NCBI GenBank assembly: GCA_052161645.1
Contig: CP197414.1
DNA: 64,000 bases
Reading direction: 5' to 3' (one strand)
Source: Laterigemmans sp052161645
Lineage (GTDB): Bacteria > Planctomycetota > Planctomycetia > Pirellulales > Pirellulaceae
Shown piece by piece: positions 25,911-34,445 of this stretch. Both the position numbers and the translations under genes were made by a program. Below the pieces are notes generated by a model. The model worked only from the letters and a program-made list of their open reading frames with translations. It was not told the DNA's origin and did not search any database. How positions within the stretch are numbered: position 1 is the first letter of the stretch; the number at the start of each line of letters is the position of its first letter.

Positions 25911-27161
25911 CTAACTGGCAAGCAAGCGACGAGCTTGCACCCGTTCGGCGATCGCTTTGGCTAGCAAGATGACGAATGAGACGCCGGCCACGACCAAGCC
26001 GTTGCGAAGTTTTTCTTCGCTCGAAGTGACGCTGATCACGATCCCCAACAAACCGCTGAGGATCAGCACGTTGAGCCAACCGAGTGTGCCGGGGAAAAAG
26101 GCTTTCTTCGCCCCCGAGCCGCGCAACTCGTTGAACGCCACCGCCAAAATCACCAACATGCCGACCATTAAACCTTCAAACAGGTCGGGTTGGCTTTTAA
26201 ACAGCTTGGCCACCGAATCGATCACCAAACGGAGAAAGAGCGTACCCAGCATGACGCCGCCGATGGTGCCGATGCCGCCGCTCAAACTGCAACCGCCAAC
26301 GACTGCCGCGGCGATCGCGTTCAACTCATATCCCATGCCGTCGGTTGAAGGGCGACTGGTGCCGATGTAACAAGCGTAGAGCACGCCAGCCAGACCGGCT
26401 GTCATGCTGCCGATGCAGTAAGCCAACCATTTCAGCCTATCGGTGCGGATCCCGCTGAGCCGGGCGGCATCTTCGTTTCCACCCATCGCCACCAGGTGAC
26501 GTCCAACGACACTCTTGCTCAGCAAAATCCAGAAGCACACGCAGAGGGCCAGCCAGATTAAACAGGGAACCCACCACAATTGCTGGCTGATTGAAGTTAG
26601 CGTTTCGTCGGTGATCGTGATTGATGATTGACGTTGCCCGTAGCGAATCGCCGTGATGTCTTGCATCAGTAACCGGGCCAATGATCGCAATCCGACCAGT
26701 GAAGCCAAGGTCGCCACGAAGGGCGGCAACTTGACGACCGTGATGAGCCAAGCGTGAAAGCTCCCAACCAGGAACGTGGCGAACAAGGTCAGCGTCAAGG
26801 CGGTCGAGATCACTGCCGCCGACAAGTCCGTCGTATCGGGTAAAAAGCGAGTCGGATCGCTCGGCCAGGGACGATCCAAATCGTTGGGTGCGAGCAACAC
26901 GATAAAGCCGAAGAATAGCGTGCCGCTGAACGCAATCACCGCGCCGCTGGAAAGATCGATCCCACCACTGATGATGACGATCGCCGCTCCCAAGGCAAAA
27001 ATACCAACCAAGGCGGTATCGCGAGCGATCGCCTTGGCGGTCAATTGCAGCGTGAAGACTTGGTGATAGGCGTCGCTGAACATTGCCGTGATCGAAACCA
27101 CTAACAGAATTGCACCTAGTAATCCAAACTCATTGCGATGCTTACGGAGTAACTCGACCAC
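25911..27161 (-). CDS. Sugar ABC transporter permease (RbsC type)
   Basis: About 416 residues with about ten hydrophobic helices. Family landmarks are ISGGIDLSSGAVIAFSGT near the start, ALTLTLF, GGNEDAARLSGI and GGCSLSGGIGTIGGVMLG. It forms the membrane channel of a ribose-type importer. GTG at 27161 is preferred, because a longer frame from 27221 would begin inside an intergenic hairpin. There is an extended hydrophilic segment and an additional C-terminal pair of helices compared with RbsC (about 320 residues), ending ILLAKAIAERVQARRLLAS. The order binding protein-permease-ATPase is conserved. Confidence 0.88.
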   Translation of the reverse strand: MVELLRKHRNEFGLLGAILLVVSITAMFSDAYHQVFTLQLTAKAIARDTALVGIFALGAAIVIISGGIDLSSGAVIAFSGTLFFGFIVLLAPNDLDRPWPSDPTRFLPDTTDLSAAVISTALTLTLFATFLVGSFHAWLITVVKLPPFVATLASLVGLRSLARLLMQDITAIRYGQRQSSITITDETLTSISQQLWWVPCLIWLALCVCFWILLSKSVVGRHLVAMGGNEDAARLSGIRTDRLKWLAYCIGSMTAGLAGVLYACYIGTSRPSTDGMGYELNAIAAAVVGGCSLSGGIGTIGGVMLGTLFLRLVIDSVAKLFKSQPDLFEGLMVGMLVILAVAFNELRGSGAKKAFFPGTLGWLNVLILSGLLGIVISVTSSEEKLRNGLVVAGVSFVILLAKAIAERVQARRLLAS

Positions 27162-27216
27162 GGTGAGGCTTCGGCGCGGGGATAACGAACAGAAAAGAGA
27201 GAGTAATCTTTTACAT

Positions 27217-27323
27217 TGCACAGTTCATCAGCTGTGCACCTCGACATAAGTCTTTCGGTTATGTCAGCCGTTGAGCGCTAGCTCACTATTCCGCGGAACC
27301 TCGCGCTACCGCATTCCGGCTGA
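27217..27323. repeat. Intergenic inverted repeats between sugar-binding protein and permease
   Basis: Two structures lie in the 215-base gap. A hairpin pairs TGCACAG (27217-27223) with CTGTGCA (27232-27238), loop eight bases. A larger imperfect inverted repeat runs from TCAGCCG (27264-27270) to CGGCTGA (27317-27323) with further partial pairing inside. The TCAGCCG/CGGCTGA arms also occur in the element at 34316-34364. Such structures downstream of a binding-protein gene often stabilise its mRNA relative to permease mRNA; here that is inference. Confidence 0.65.
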
Positions 27324-27376
27324 TTCCGTTTTGTTTAGTGACTTATGGGGAGGTGCTTCGTAGTTAATGCCGACGT

Positions 27377-28492
27377 TTAAGAGCTGACCAAGCCGCGTTC
27401 CTTCAGCCACTCTTGAAATTCCGAATGGGTAAAGAAAACCGTCTCCGGCTCAAGGAGATCCGCCGATACTGGGGAACCCTCATCCGGCACCACCACGCGC
27501 AACTCGGTTCGATAAATGTCGTTCTCATCGGATAGCGAGTACGTGGGGAACATCGCTTCGACCTTTTCGGTGTTGTCGTTGGCCATTGCCAACATCAGCC
27601 CAATGCCCTCATAACCCATTTGATACGGGTTTTGCACAACCATCACATCGACGTTGCCGGTCCCCATGCCGGCAATGCTGTTTTCCGCCGCGTCAAAACA
27701 AACTACCTTCGTTTTATCTCGAATCCCGCGGTCTTTTACCACGTTGACCATTTGTGGCGTGTTATATGCCCAGATACCAACCAGCATGTTGCATTCGGGT
27801 TGTTGATTGAGCAGATCCTCGACATTCTTTCGAGCTCGAGTGGAGTCTCCGCCATCGCTGAGCCTGGCCAATTCTTGATACTGGGCCGCTTCGCCAATAC
27901 CCTCCACAAAGCCTGACATGCGTTCCACCGCGTTGGCTACTCCCAGGTCGCCGACGAAGAAGGCATACTTGGCTCCTTCCGGGCTGATCGCTTGGGCCGC
28001 TTTGCCCAACTCTTGCCCGCCAACAATGTTATCCGTTCCTAGGTAGGCGTATCTCGCATCCCGAAAACGTTCGCGATTCACGTCGCTGTCGATGGCAATC
28101 ACGGCGACTCCTTTTTCTCGCAGCGTTCGCATCTCATTGACGAGGTTGAGATTGTCAGGATTGAGAACCGAGATCCCCACCCCGGCAACGTCCGAATCAA
28201 TTACATATTGCTTCAGCATGTCGATTTGTTTCTTGTCGGAGAAATCTCCCCGTTGAAAGTCGACCACGTAGCCTTGGTCGGCCAGCCCCAGTTCTTTCTC
28301 CGCCGCGCGAGCCCCCGCTTCGCAAGTATCCCAAAACGGATCGGGACCGTTAGTCAGAATGATCAATCGCTTTGGTTTTCCATCGTCGCCGCCAGCGCTT
28401 TGCTGGCCTGAATCGCTGCTGGAGCAGCCAACGAGCGTTAGCGTGAGGAGCGTTAGCATCCCGCAGTGCGAGAGCAAGCGTTTACTGCGCAT
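27377..28492 (-). CDS. Sugar ABC transporter substrate-binding lipoprotein
   Basis: About 371 residues from ATG 28492. A lipoprotein signal MRSKRLLSH... with lipobox LVGC is followed by a serine/glycine linker and a type 1 periplasmic-binding fold typical of RbsB relatives: LTNGPDPFWDTCEAGARAAE, IDSDVNRERFRDARYAYLGT, VGIWAYNTPQMVNVVKDRG and VVQNPYQMGYEGIG. It binds a monosaccharide in the periplasm. It is the first gene of the transporter operon; no regulator gene is adjacent. It could serve the sugar-acid operon 7 kb away, but this is only a guess. Confidence 0.92.
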   Translation of the reverse strand: MRSKRLLSHCGMLTLLTLTLVGCSSSDSGQQSAGGDDGKPKRLIILTNGPDPFWDTCEAGARAAEKELGLADQGYVVDFQRGDFSDKKQIDMLKQYVIDSDVAGVGISVLNPDNLNLVNEMRTLREKGVAVIAIDSDVNRERFRDARYAYLGTDNIVGGQELGKAAQAISPEGAKYAFFVGDLGVANAVERMSGFVEGIGEAAQYQELARLSDGGDSTRARKNVEDLLNQQPECNMLVGIWAYNTPQMVNVVKDRGIRDKTKVVCFDAAENSIAGMGTGNVDVMVVQNPYQMGYEGIGLMLAMANDNTEKVEAMFPTYSLSDENDIYRTELRVVVPDEGSPVSADLLEPETVFFTHSEFQEWLKERGLVSS

Positions 28493-28647
28493 GACCGCCA
28501 TCCTTTGAGGTGGGTGAGTAAATTTGGAGAAGTTGTGGAGGAGGGTCGGAAGTCCAACGGCGAAAAACAGGCTGCTGCTTCACCGCAAACCCCGTTGCCG
28601 CTAGAACCCCGGTGCCGATTGTAGTAGGCGCCGAAACTGCCAACAAG

Positions 28648-31600
28648 TCAGGCGGTTAACGCTGGTTGCTCACTCTCCACCGGCTGCGGAATTGCCCGCG
28701 ATGTCTGCTCGCCGCTGGTGGCAGAACCGATGCGGGGGCAATAGACCAGCTGATAGGCGGCCGGAACGAAGACGAGCGCCAGCACCGACGCGCCTGTCAC
28801 TCCACCCGCGATCGCCACCGCCAAAGGTGGCCAAAACTCCCCGCCGGACCAAATCAAAGGCGAGAAACCGGCGATCGTGGTGAAGGTCGTTGCCAGCACG
28901 TGACGCGTGCAGGAGCTGACCGAATCGACGACCTCTTCGACCCCCAGCGGTTGCTGGCCATGGTTCGCCTGCAACGTGGCCAGCACGACGATCGAATCGT
29001 TGATGGCGATGCCGATTAATCCCATCGCACCGATGATGGCCATGAAGCCAAACGGATAACCGCCAATCCACAGCGCACCCATCCCCAGTCCGATCGACAT
29101 ACAGCCGACGGCACCGATCACGCTGGCCAGGCGAAATGAGCCGAAGGATAGCACCAGCGTGGTTACCATCATGGCCATCAAAACACCCACGCTGGCCAGC
29201 AAGTTGCCAACCGCGTCGTTTCGCTTCGAGGCCTCGCCGCCATAATCAAGCGTATAGCCTGGGGGAGTCCGCCAGCCAGAATCGGCTAACTTTTGTTTAA
29301 ATCCGCCCAACGCTTCCGATGGCAGTGTGCCGGCGACTAAGTATCCCGATACTTCATTCATGCGGCGGCGATTGAGCCGCACGATGACGCCCGTCTCGGG
29401 GACAAGTCGTAATTTGGCGACGGCCTTTACGGGGATCAAGACAGGTTCGCCCTGATTCCCACGGCTGACCAAGTCGAGTGTCTCCAAGCTGGCCAAATCG
29501 GCCCGCTGCGGGTCGGCAAAGCGAATCCGCACCGGTAACTCTTCGGTTTCCTGCAGTACATTCCCAGCGAACAGACCATCATAGGCGGCTTGGACTTGGG
29601 CGGCGATCTCGGTGGCAGTTAAGCCGGCGATCTGAGCCGCTTCGGGGTCGACGTCGAGGGCAATTTTGGGCAGCGTCTCGCTGACTAAGCTGGTGGTGTG
29701 CGTAATGCGTGGCACATTGACCAACAGGTTGCGAAGTTGTTCGCCGTACGTTTGTAGTTGTTCTAAATCGGGGCCGAACAAGCGGACCTCCACCGGGGCG
29801 TTGAAGGGTGGGCCTTGTTCCAACTGTCGCACCAACACGCGGGCGTCCAATATTTCGCGGTCCACCGTGCGCTGCAGCCTGCGGATGATTTCGCTCACCG
29901 AGATATCTGCGGGCACACGCACGATCGCTTGCCCAAAACCGGGACGTCCCTGCTGCGAAGCAATTACGTTGTAATAAAAAGTTGGCGCGCTGTCACCAAA
30001 GTACCAATCGACCTGTTCCACGGGCTCTGCGCGCAGCAGGGCATCAAGGCGCCGAGCGACGCGATCAGTGTCGGCGATGGAGGCCCCCGGCGCCAGTTCG
30101 ACTTCTAAATAAAATTGATCGCGGTCGGCGGGGGGAAAGAACTGTTCCGCTAGCAAAGGTGCCACGGAAAAACCAGCCAGCGGCAATATCAAGGAGGCCG
30201 CCAAGGCCAACCAAGGGCGCTGCAGCAAGAAGCGGAGCGTGATGCGATACCAATTTAACAAGCGGCGCGAGTGGAAGCCCTGCTGCCAGACCGTACGCCA
30301 GATCGTTTCAGGTTGCCTGCTTGAGGTCGCGTCCGGTGGCCCGACTCGCAACCAAATGGCGGCGAGGGCGGCAATTACGGTGAGCGAAAAAACCAGCGAG
30401 GCGCCGATTGCCATGATCACGTTGAAAGCGATTGAACCGACAAATTCTCCCGCCGGTCCGGGCATCAGCGCGATGGGGGCAAAGGCCAATGCCGTGGTCA
30501 AGGTGCTGCCCCACAACGGTACCGCCAGCTTGCTGACGCTCTGCCGCACCGCGTTGGTGGGAGACAAACCGGCGGCAAGTTCCGTGCGGACCTCGTCGGC
30601 GATCACAATCGCGTTATCAATCAGTAACCCCAAGGCGATGATCAAACCTGTGATCGACATTTGGTGGACGGGAATGTCCCACAGTCGCATGCCAAATAAG
30701 ACGGTCAGCACAGTCAAAGGTAATGCCAGCGCCACAACGATGGCGCTGCGCCAACCCATCAACAGCAGGATGACCACGCAAACAGCGCCCGCACCGACGG
30801 CGAGGTTGGTCGTCAGGCTGCTCAGCCGCTCGGTCACATAATCCGCTTGATTCATCACCTCGATCAGCCCCACGCCGGCGGGTAGACGCGTGGAAAATTC
30901 CGCCAACATTTCATCGGCCCCCGTGGACCAGCGGTCGATGCGGGCGGCCGGTCGAATGAGCGCCCCGAGGCTGATCGCCACCTGATCTCCATGCCGCGCC
31001 CAACGTGGCAGTGGCGTTTGGGGGGCCAGCGATATGTCGGCGACTTGATCAAGTCTGACAAAGCTGCCCGCCGAGCTACGGATGTTGGTGCGGGAGACTT
31101 CGGCCAAATCACGGAATTCATTGTCGACCGCCAGCGACAAATCGTGCTCATCGCCGCGCAATTGCCCCGCCGCTTGTTTGGCATCCGCGGCGCGCAATTG
31201 ATCGGCAATCGCGGCAATGGATAGTCCAATGGCGGCCGCCCGCTGGGGCTCCACCTGCACGGAAATCTCTTCTCCGGGATCCCCAAAGCGGTCAACCGCT
31301 TCGGTGCCGGCCAGCTCTTGCAAGCGATCTTGCAATTGTTTGGCAGTCCGCCGCAAAACGGCATAATCGACTTCGCCCTCAGCGGTCCAGACCAGCGACA
31401 CAATCCGCGCGTAGGCGCGGACTTCGAGCTCTTCGAATTCAGGGCGCGTGGCTCCGACGGGCAGTTGCGGCAGCGTGTCCTCCATCTTGCCGCGAACTTT
31501 CGCCCATACCACATCGGTCTCGGTAATCGCGTCCAACAGTTCGACCGTGATGCTGCTGATTCCCGGCCGGCTGAGGGAACGGATTTCTTTAATCTCGCGG

Positions 31601-31878
31601 ATGTCGCGGAGGCTATCTTCCAACTTTTCCGTGATCAACGCTTCCACGCGACTGGCGTCGGCTCCTGGCAAGAGCGTGTTGATCATGGCCACGCGTTGTC
31701 GCAACACGGGGTCTTCCATGCGGGGCAGCACGGAGATACTCGACAAGCCGGCGACCGCCACCACACCGATGATTAACACCAACAAGCGGCGATCATTCAC
31801 CAGGCGAGTGGCGAGTCGAGCCCAGATGTTGTCGCCCGCGGGTTCTCCAGTCTTTGTAGCAGCAGATGCAGGCGTCAT
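28648..31878 (-). CDS. RND family efflux transporter permease
   Basis: 1076 residues, normal length for an RND pump, with two halves each containing one plus five helices and large periplasmic loops. Landmarks: LPRMEDPVLRQRVAMINT after helix one, GLIIALGLLIDNAIVIADEV in helix four (D-N where AcrB has D-D), GPAGEFVGSIAFNVIM, and the second-half repeats FMAIIGAMGLIGIAINDSIV and TTIAGFSPLIWSGGEFW. Its start overlaps the adaptor stop (ATGA). It should export hydrophobic compounds by proton exchange together with the adaptor. No outer-membrane channel gene is nearby. Confidence 0.95.
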   Translation of the reverse strand: MTPASAATKTGEPAGDNIWARLATRLVNDRRLLVLIIGVVAVAGLSSISVLPRMEDPVLRQRVAMINTLLPGADASRVEALITEKLEDSLRDIREIKEIRSLSRPGISSITVELLDAITETDVVWAKVRGKMEDTLPQLPVGATRPEFEELEVRAYARIVSLVWTAEGEVDYAVLRRTAKQLQDRLQELAGTEAVDRFGDPGEEISVQVEPQRAAAIGLSIAAIADQLRAADAKQAAGQLRGDEHDLSLAVDNEFRDLAEVSRTNIRSSAGSFVRLDQVADISLAPQTPLPRWARHGDQVAISLGALIRPAARIDRWSTGADEMLAEFSTRLPAGVGLIEVMNQADYVTERLSSLTTNLAVGAGAVCVVILLLMGWRSAIVVALALPLTVLTVLFGMRLWDIPVHQMSITGLIIALGLLIDNAIVIADEVRTELAAGLSPTNAVRQSVSKLAVPLWGSTLTTALAFAPIALMPGPAGEFVGSIAFNVIMAIGASLVFSLTVIAALAAIWLRVGPPDATSSRQPETIWRTVWQQGFHSRRLLNWYRITLRFLLQRPWLALAASLILPLAGFSVAPLLAEQFFPPADRDQFYLEVELAPGASIADTDRVARRLDALLRAEPVEQVDWYFGDSAPTFYYNVIASQQGRPGFGQAIVRVPADISVSEIIRRLQRTVDREILDARVLVRQLEQGPPFNAPVEVRLFGPDLEQLQTYGEQLRNLLVNVPRITHTTSLVSETLPKIALDVDPEAAQIAGLTATEIAAQVQAAYDGLFAGNVLQETEELPVRIRFADPQRADLASLETLDLVSRGNQGEPVLIPVKAVAKLRLVPETGVIVRLNRRRMNEVSGYLVAGTLPSEALGGFKQKLADSGWRTPPGYTLDYGGEASKRNDAVGNLLASVGVLMAMMVTTLVLSFGSFRLASVIGAVGCMSIGLGMGALWIGGYPFGFMAIIGAMGLIGIAINDSIVVLATLQANHGQQPLGVEEVVDSVSSCTRHVLATTFTTIAGFSPLIWSGGEFWPPLAVAIAGGVTGASVLALVFVPAAYQLVYCPRIGSATSGEQTSRAIPQPVESEQPALTA

Positions 31879-33347
31879 GGCGATGAACTTTTCTCGCGGT
31901 TTGGTTGCATGATTTCCTCGTTTGGCTGCACTTGCATGCCTGGCAACACGCGATGCAGGCCGCTCCGCACGATCGCTAATCCGGCCGTCAGCGACGAACC
32001 CTCGATGCGTGCCCCGCTAGCCGTCATCTCCAAAACGCGAACATCGTGGCGTTGCAATTCCCAAGTAGCAGCCGCTTCGACAGCGGCCCGCTCGGCTGCT
32101 GTGTTCCAAGCGGTGTCGCCGGGCACCGCCGACTCACCGGCCGACTCACCGGCCGAATCACCGGCCGAATCACCGACGGGCGTGATCGCCAGCACTGACC
32201 ACAGCCCACGGGACGACCGGGCGAGGGCCGAGATCGGTACCCAGTAGCCGCTGTTCGATACGGAGTTGGGCCGAATCTCCAGACTGACCGTTTGTCCTGG
32301 TATCACGGCCGAGTCCTGCTCCGCCGCCTGCAGCCGCACAAACACTTCTTGAGTCCGCGTGTTGGGGTTAAGCTGCGGCGCCAACCTGGCAACCTCGCCC
32401 TTCAGCAAGCGATCGCCAAACGAAATCGCAACTTGCTGGCCCACACTTAACTCAGCCGCATCCTCGGCGGAGACGCCAAAGCGCGCTTCCAAGGGATCGA
32501 CTTGCAGGATGGTCAACACGGGCTGGCCGACTTCGGCGACCGTCCCTTCGTCCAAAAAGCGACTGGCGATCAGTCCGTCATAAGGTGCTAAGATTTGGCT
32601 GTCACGCAGATTGACTTCTAAACTGACTTGTTGAGCTTGCAGGCTAGCCAGCCGAGCCCGCTGAGCCTCCAATTGCTCGGGACGGGTGCCGGCTCGTAGT
32701 TCACTGAGTGTTTGTCGGGCAGCTTCCAAAGCGGCTTGTTGCTGCAACAAACCAAACCGCGCTTGATCATGAATTTGCGCGCTGCCCACGCTGGCTCGCA
32801 TTAACTCCGATTCCCGGCCCAAGGTCGAAAGAGCCAGCCCCTCCACAGCTTCCCACCGCTCGACTTCCGCCTCCGCCGCAGCCAAGACTTGAGCCCGGGG
32901 CCCAGCCTCCATTTCCTTCAGCACCGCCTCAGCAGCTCGTTGATCCGCACGGTTCACCGCTATGGCGGCTTGCACATCGGCCATGTCAAGTTCAGCCAGC
33001 AAAGCACCGGCGGACACACGATCCCCTTCCTCGACCAGCACTCGCAGCAAGCGACCCGAACGACGGAAGGCGAGGTCGGATTGTTTCGATGCGGCCAACG
33101 TTCCCCGATAGACATCGCCTCCCTGCGGCGAGGGATGTTTGCCAAGCCGCAACACGTCAACGATCAACGGGGGAACCTGCTGGCCCTCCACGTGCGGCTC
33201 CAATCCTGGACCCGAGGCGCGTTTGCCCGCTGCGGCTTCTCCCGATAATGGCGGCTGCCACCAAGCGGGGATTGAAATCAGCAGGACTAGCAGCGTGCCG
33301 CAGCCCAGCCAAACTCCGCGTCGTTTCTGACGAAATGTCACTTTCAT
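31875..33347 (-). CDS. RND efflux periplasmic adaptor (HlyD/MFP)
   Basis: 490 residues. An N-terminal membrane anchor (GCGTLLVLLISIPAWW) is followed by a first lipoyl half with VEEGDRVSAGALLAELD, a coiled-coil hairpin (about residues 110-240), the second lipoyl half ILAPYDGLIASRFLDEGTVAEVGQPV and beta-barrel domains. Near residue 395 a serine-rich insert contains four 4-residue repeats (GDSA, GDSA, GESA, GESA) encoded by 12-bp units. It overlaps both tetR (ATGA) and the pump gene (ATGA), so all three are one operon. Confidence 0.93.
   Translation of the reverse strand: MKVTFRQKRRGVWLGCGTLLVLLISIPAWWQPPLSGEAAAGKRASGPGLEPHVEGQQVPPLIVDVLRLGKHPSPQGGDVYRGTLAASKQSDLAFRRSGRLLRVLVEEGDRVSAGALLAELDMADVQAAIAVNRADQRAAEAVLKEMEAGPRAQVLAAAEAEVERWEAVEGLALSTLGRESELMRASVGSAQIHDQARFGLLQQQAALEAARQTLSELRAGTRPEQLEAQRARLASLQAQQVSLEVNLRDSQILAPYDGLIASRFLDEGTVAEVGQPVLTILQVDPLEARFGVSAEDAAELSVGQQVAISFGDRLLKGEVARLAPQLNPNTRTQEVFVRLQAAEQDSAVIPGQTVSLEIRPNSVSNSGYWVPISALARSSRGLWSVLAITPVGDSAGDSAGESAGESAVPGDTAWNTAAERAAVEAAATWELQRHDVRVLEMTASGARIEGSSLTAGLAIVRSGLHRVLPGMQVQPNEEIMQPNREKSSSP
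32128..32175 (-). repeat. Four in-frame 12-bp repeats inside adaptor gene
   Basis: Plus-strand units GCCGACTCACCG (two copies) and GCCGAATCACCG (two copies) lie head to tail. They encode repeated glycine-acidic-serine-alanine in the adaptor protein. The repeat keeps the frame and may change copy number between strains. Confidence 0.95.
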
Positions 33348-34072
33348 GTGCTTTCCAAACTTACAAAACGTGCGACCAGCGTTTGACTAACGTGAGCGGC
33401 CCATTTGGCATAAGCGTCTGGGCAATACAGTGGTTGCCAACCCAATCCATCGAGCAACGCGTTACAGTTTCGTCGGATGGCCCGTCGCGAGTCGACGATG
33501 CCGATGTCGGCCAGCGAAGGGCTGGTCATTTCCAGTAGCAAACTGCCGTAGACCAACGACCACAGCCCAAACACAATGTCCTCAATCTGGCTGTTCGTCT
33601 TGAGATGCAAATCGCCATTGGCGATCGCGTCGCGAACCACGCCGGCCACCGTGTGCATACAGCGTCCCTCGCAGCTGCGAAGCAATGATTGCCGTCGCGG
33701 AGAGGTTTTTTCCCACACCAAATCGTGCCGGATGATATATTCGACGCGAAATAGTTCAGGAAAGTGGTCCGCAAATATCTCGCAGCCGATGCCGATCGCG
33801 GCGACTCGCTCTCGCGGCGTCCCACGCATCGTCACCGCTTCGTTGAAAATGGCCAGCCGCTGTTCGACCGCCTGAATCGCCAAGGCCAGAATGATTTCTT
33901 CTTTGTTGGGAAAGTGGTTGTAGACCGTTCCGCGAGCCAGCTTCAGCTCGCTAGCAATCGCTTCCATGCTCAACGCGGCCATCCCGCCACCGGCAATCAT
34001 CGGTCGCGCCAATTCCAATATCCGCGACTCACGCTCGCGCAGCTCACGTTGTTTGGGGGTTAGGGTTTCCAT
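33344..34072 (-). CDS. TetR family transcriptional regulator
   Basis: 242 residues. The N-terminal helix-turn-helix reads MEAIASELKLARGTVYNHFPNKEEIILAL, a typical TetR DNA-binding domain; the C-terminal part is a ligand-binding helix bundle. Its stop overlaps the start of the adaptor gene, so it leads its own operon and probably represses the operon promoter located in the region upstream of 34072. The effector is unknown. Confidence 0.93.
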   Translation of the reverse strand: METLTPKQRELRERESRILELARPMIAGGGMAALSMEAIASELKLARGTVYNHFPNKEEIILALAIQAVEQRLAIFNEAVTMRGTPRERVAAIGIGCEIFADHFPELFRVEYIIRHDLVWEKTSPRRQSLLRSCEGRCMHTVAGVVRDAIANGDLHLKTNSQIEDIVFGLWSLVYGSLLLEMTSPSLADIGIVDSRRAIRRNCNALLDGLGWQPLYCPDAYAKWAAHVSQTLVARFVSLEST

Positions 34073-34445
34073 ACCCCTACGTTAGATCCCGCGAGGAAAA
34101 TGACAAGCTGTCAAAAAAGAATTTCTGCAATTTTTCTTCGCTTTGACCGGTTTAAGCGAGGTTCAGGCACCCTAGCTGCATTTGCCGGTAGCATCCCGAA
34201 CGGCGACAGCGGGGAACTGTGACGTGTCACGGCAAGCTCATTAGCAAACGGTATACTGTCTATTAGTTCCAATACCGTTTAATGAGGGCCATCTTGGCGG
34301 GCCCCTCGTTAAACAGTCAGCCGTAGGCGTACTTGTAATGGGAACGCGTTCTCCTTCGGCTGACGGTTAAACGATTTATTGAACGGTATTGCTATTAATC
34401 TCATGAAGCGAACGCCCTCCCCCGCCCCGCTCCCCCGCCGGTCTC
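34073..34445. repeat. Intergenic region with compound inverted-repeat element (34271-34390)
   Basis: An outer pair of 13 bases (34271-34283 and 34378-34390; 12 of 13 match, AATACCGTT core) encloses two hairpins. Hairpin one pairs GTTTAATGAGGG-type sequence at 34277-34290 with 34299-34314. Hairpin two pairs GTCAGCCGTAGG (34316-34327) with CCTTCGGCTGAC (34353-34364), 11 of 12 matched. The layout, about 120 bases with nested repeats and no ORF, resembles a REP-type or MITE-like element. The rest of the region should carry the divergent promoters of tetR and the DUF255 gene. Confidence 0.7.

Noticed and set aside
24274..28492. Firm assignment of the sugar transporter to the L-galactose-like operon
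   Set aside because: Three unrelated genes lie between them and no shared regulatory site was seen; only a guess is possible.
30239..30841. 200-codon frame antisense to the RND pump gene
   Set aside because: The opposite strand codes conserved RND helices; the frame has no recognisable content.
32708..33538. Long open frame (about 276 codons) antisense to the efflux adaptor and tetR
   Set aside because: Proline/arginine-rich with no domain, no ribosome site, and fully antisense to two clear genes; a high-GC shadow frame.
34271..34390. Insertion sequence
   Set aside because: No transposase and only about 120 bases; at most a non-autonomous or REP-like element.
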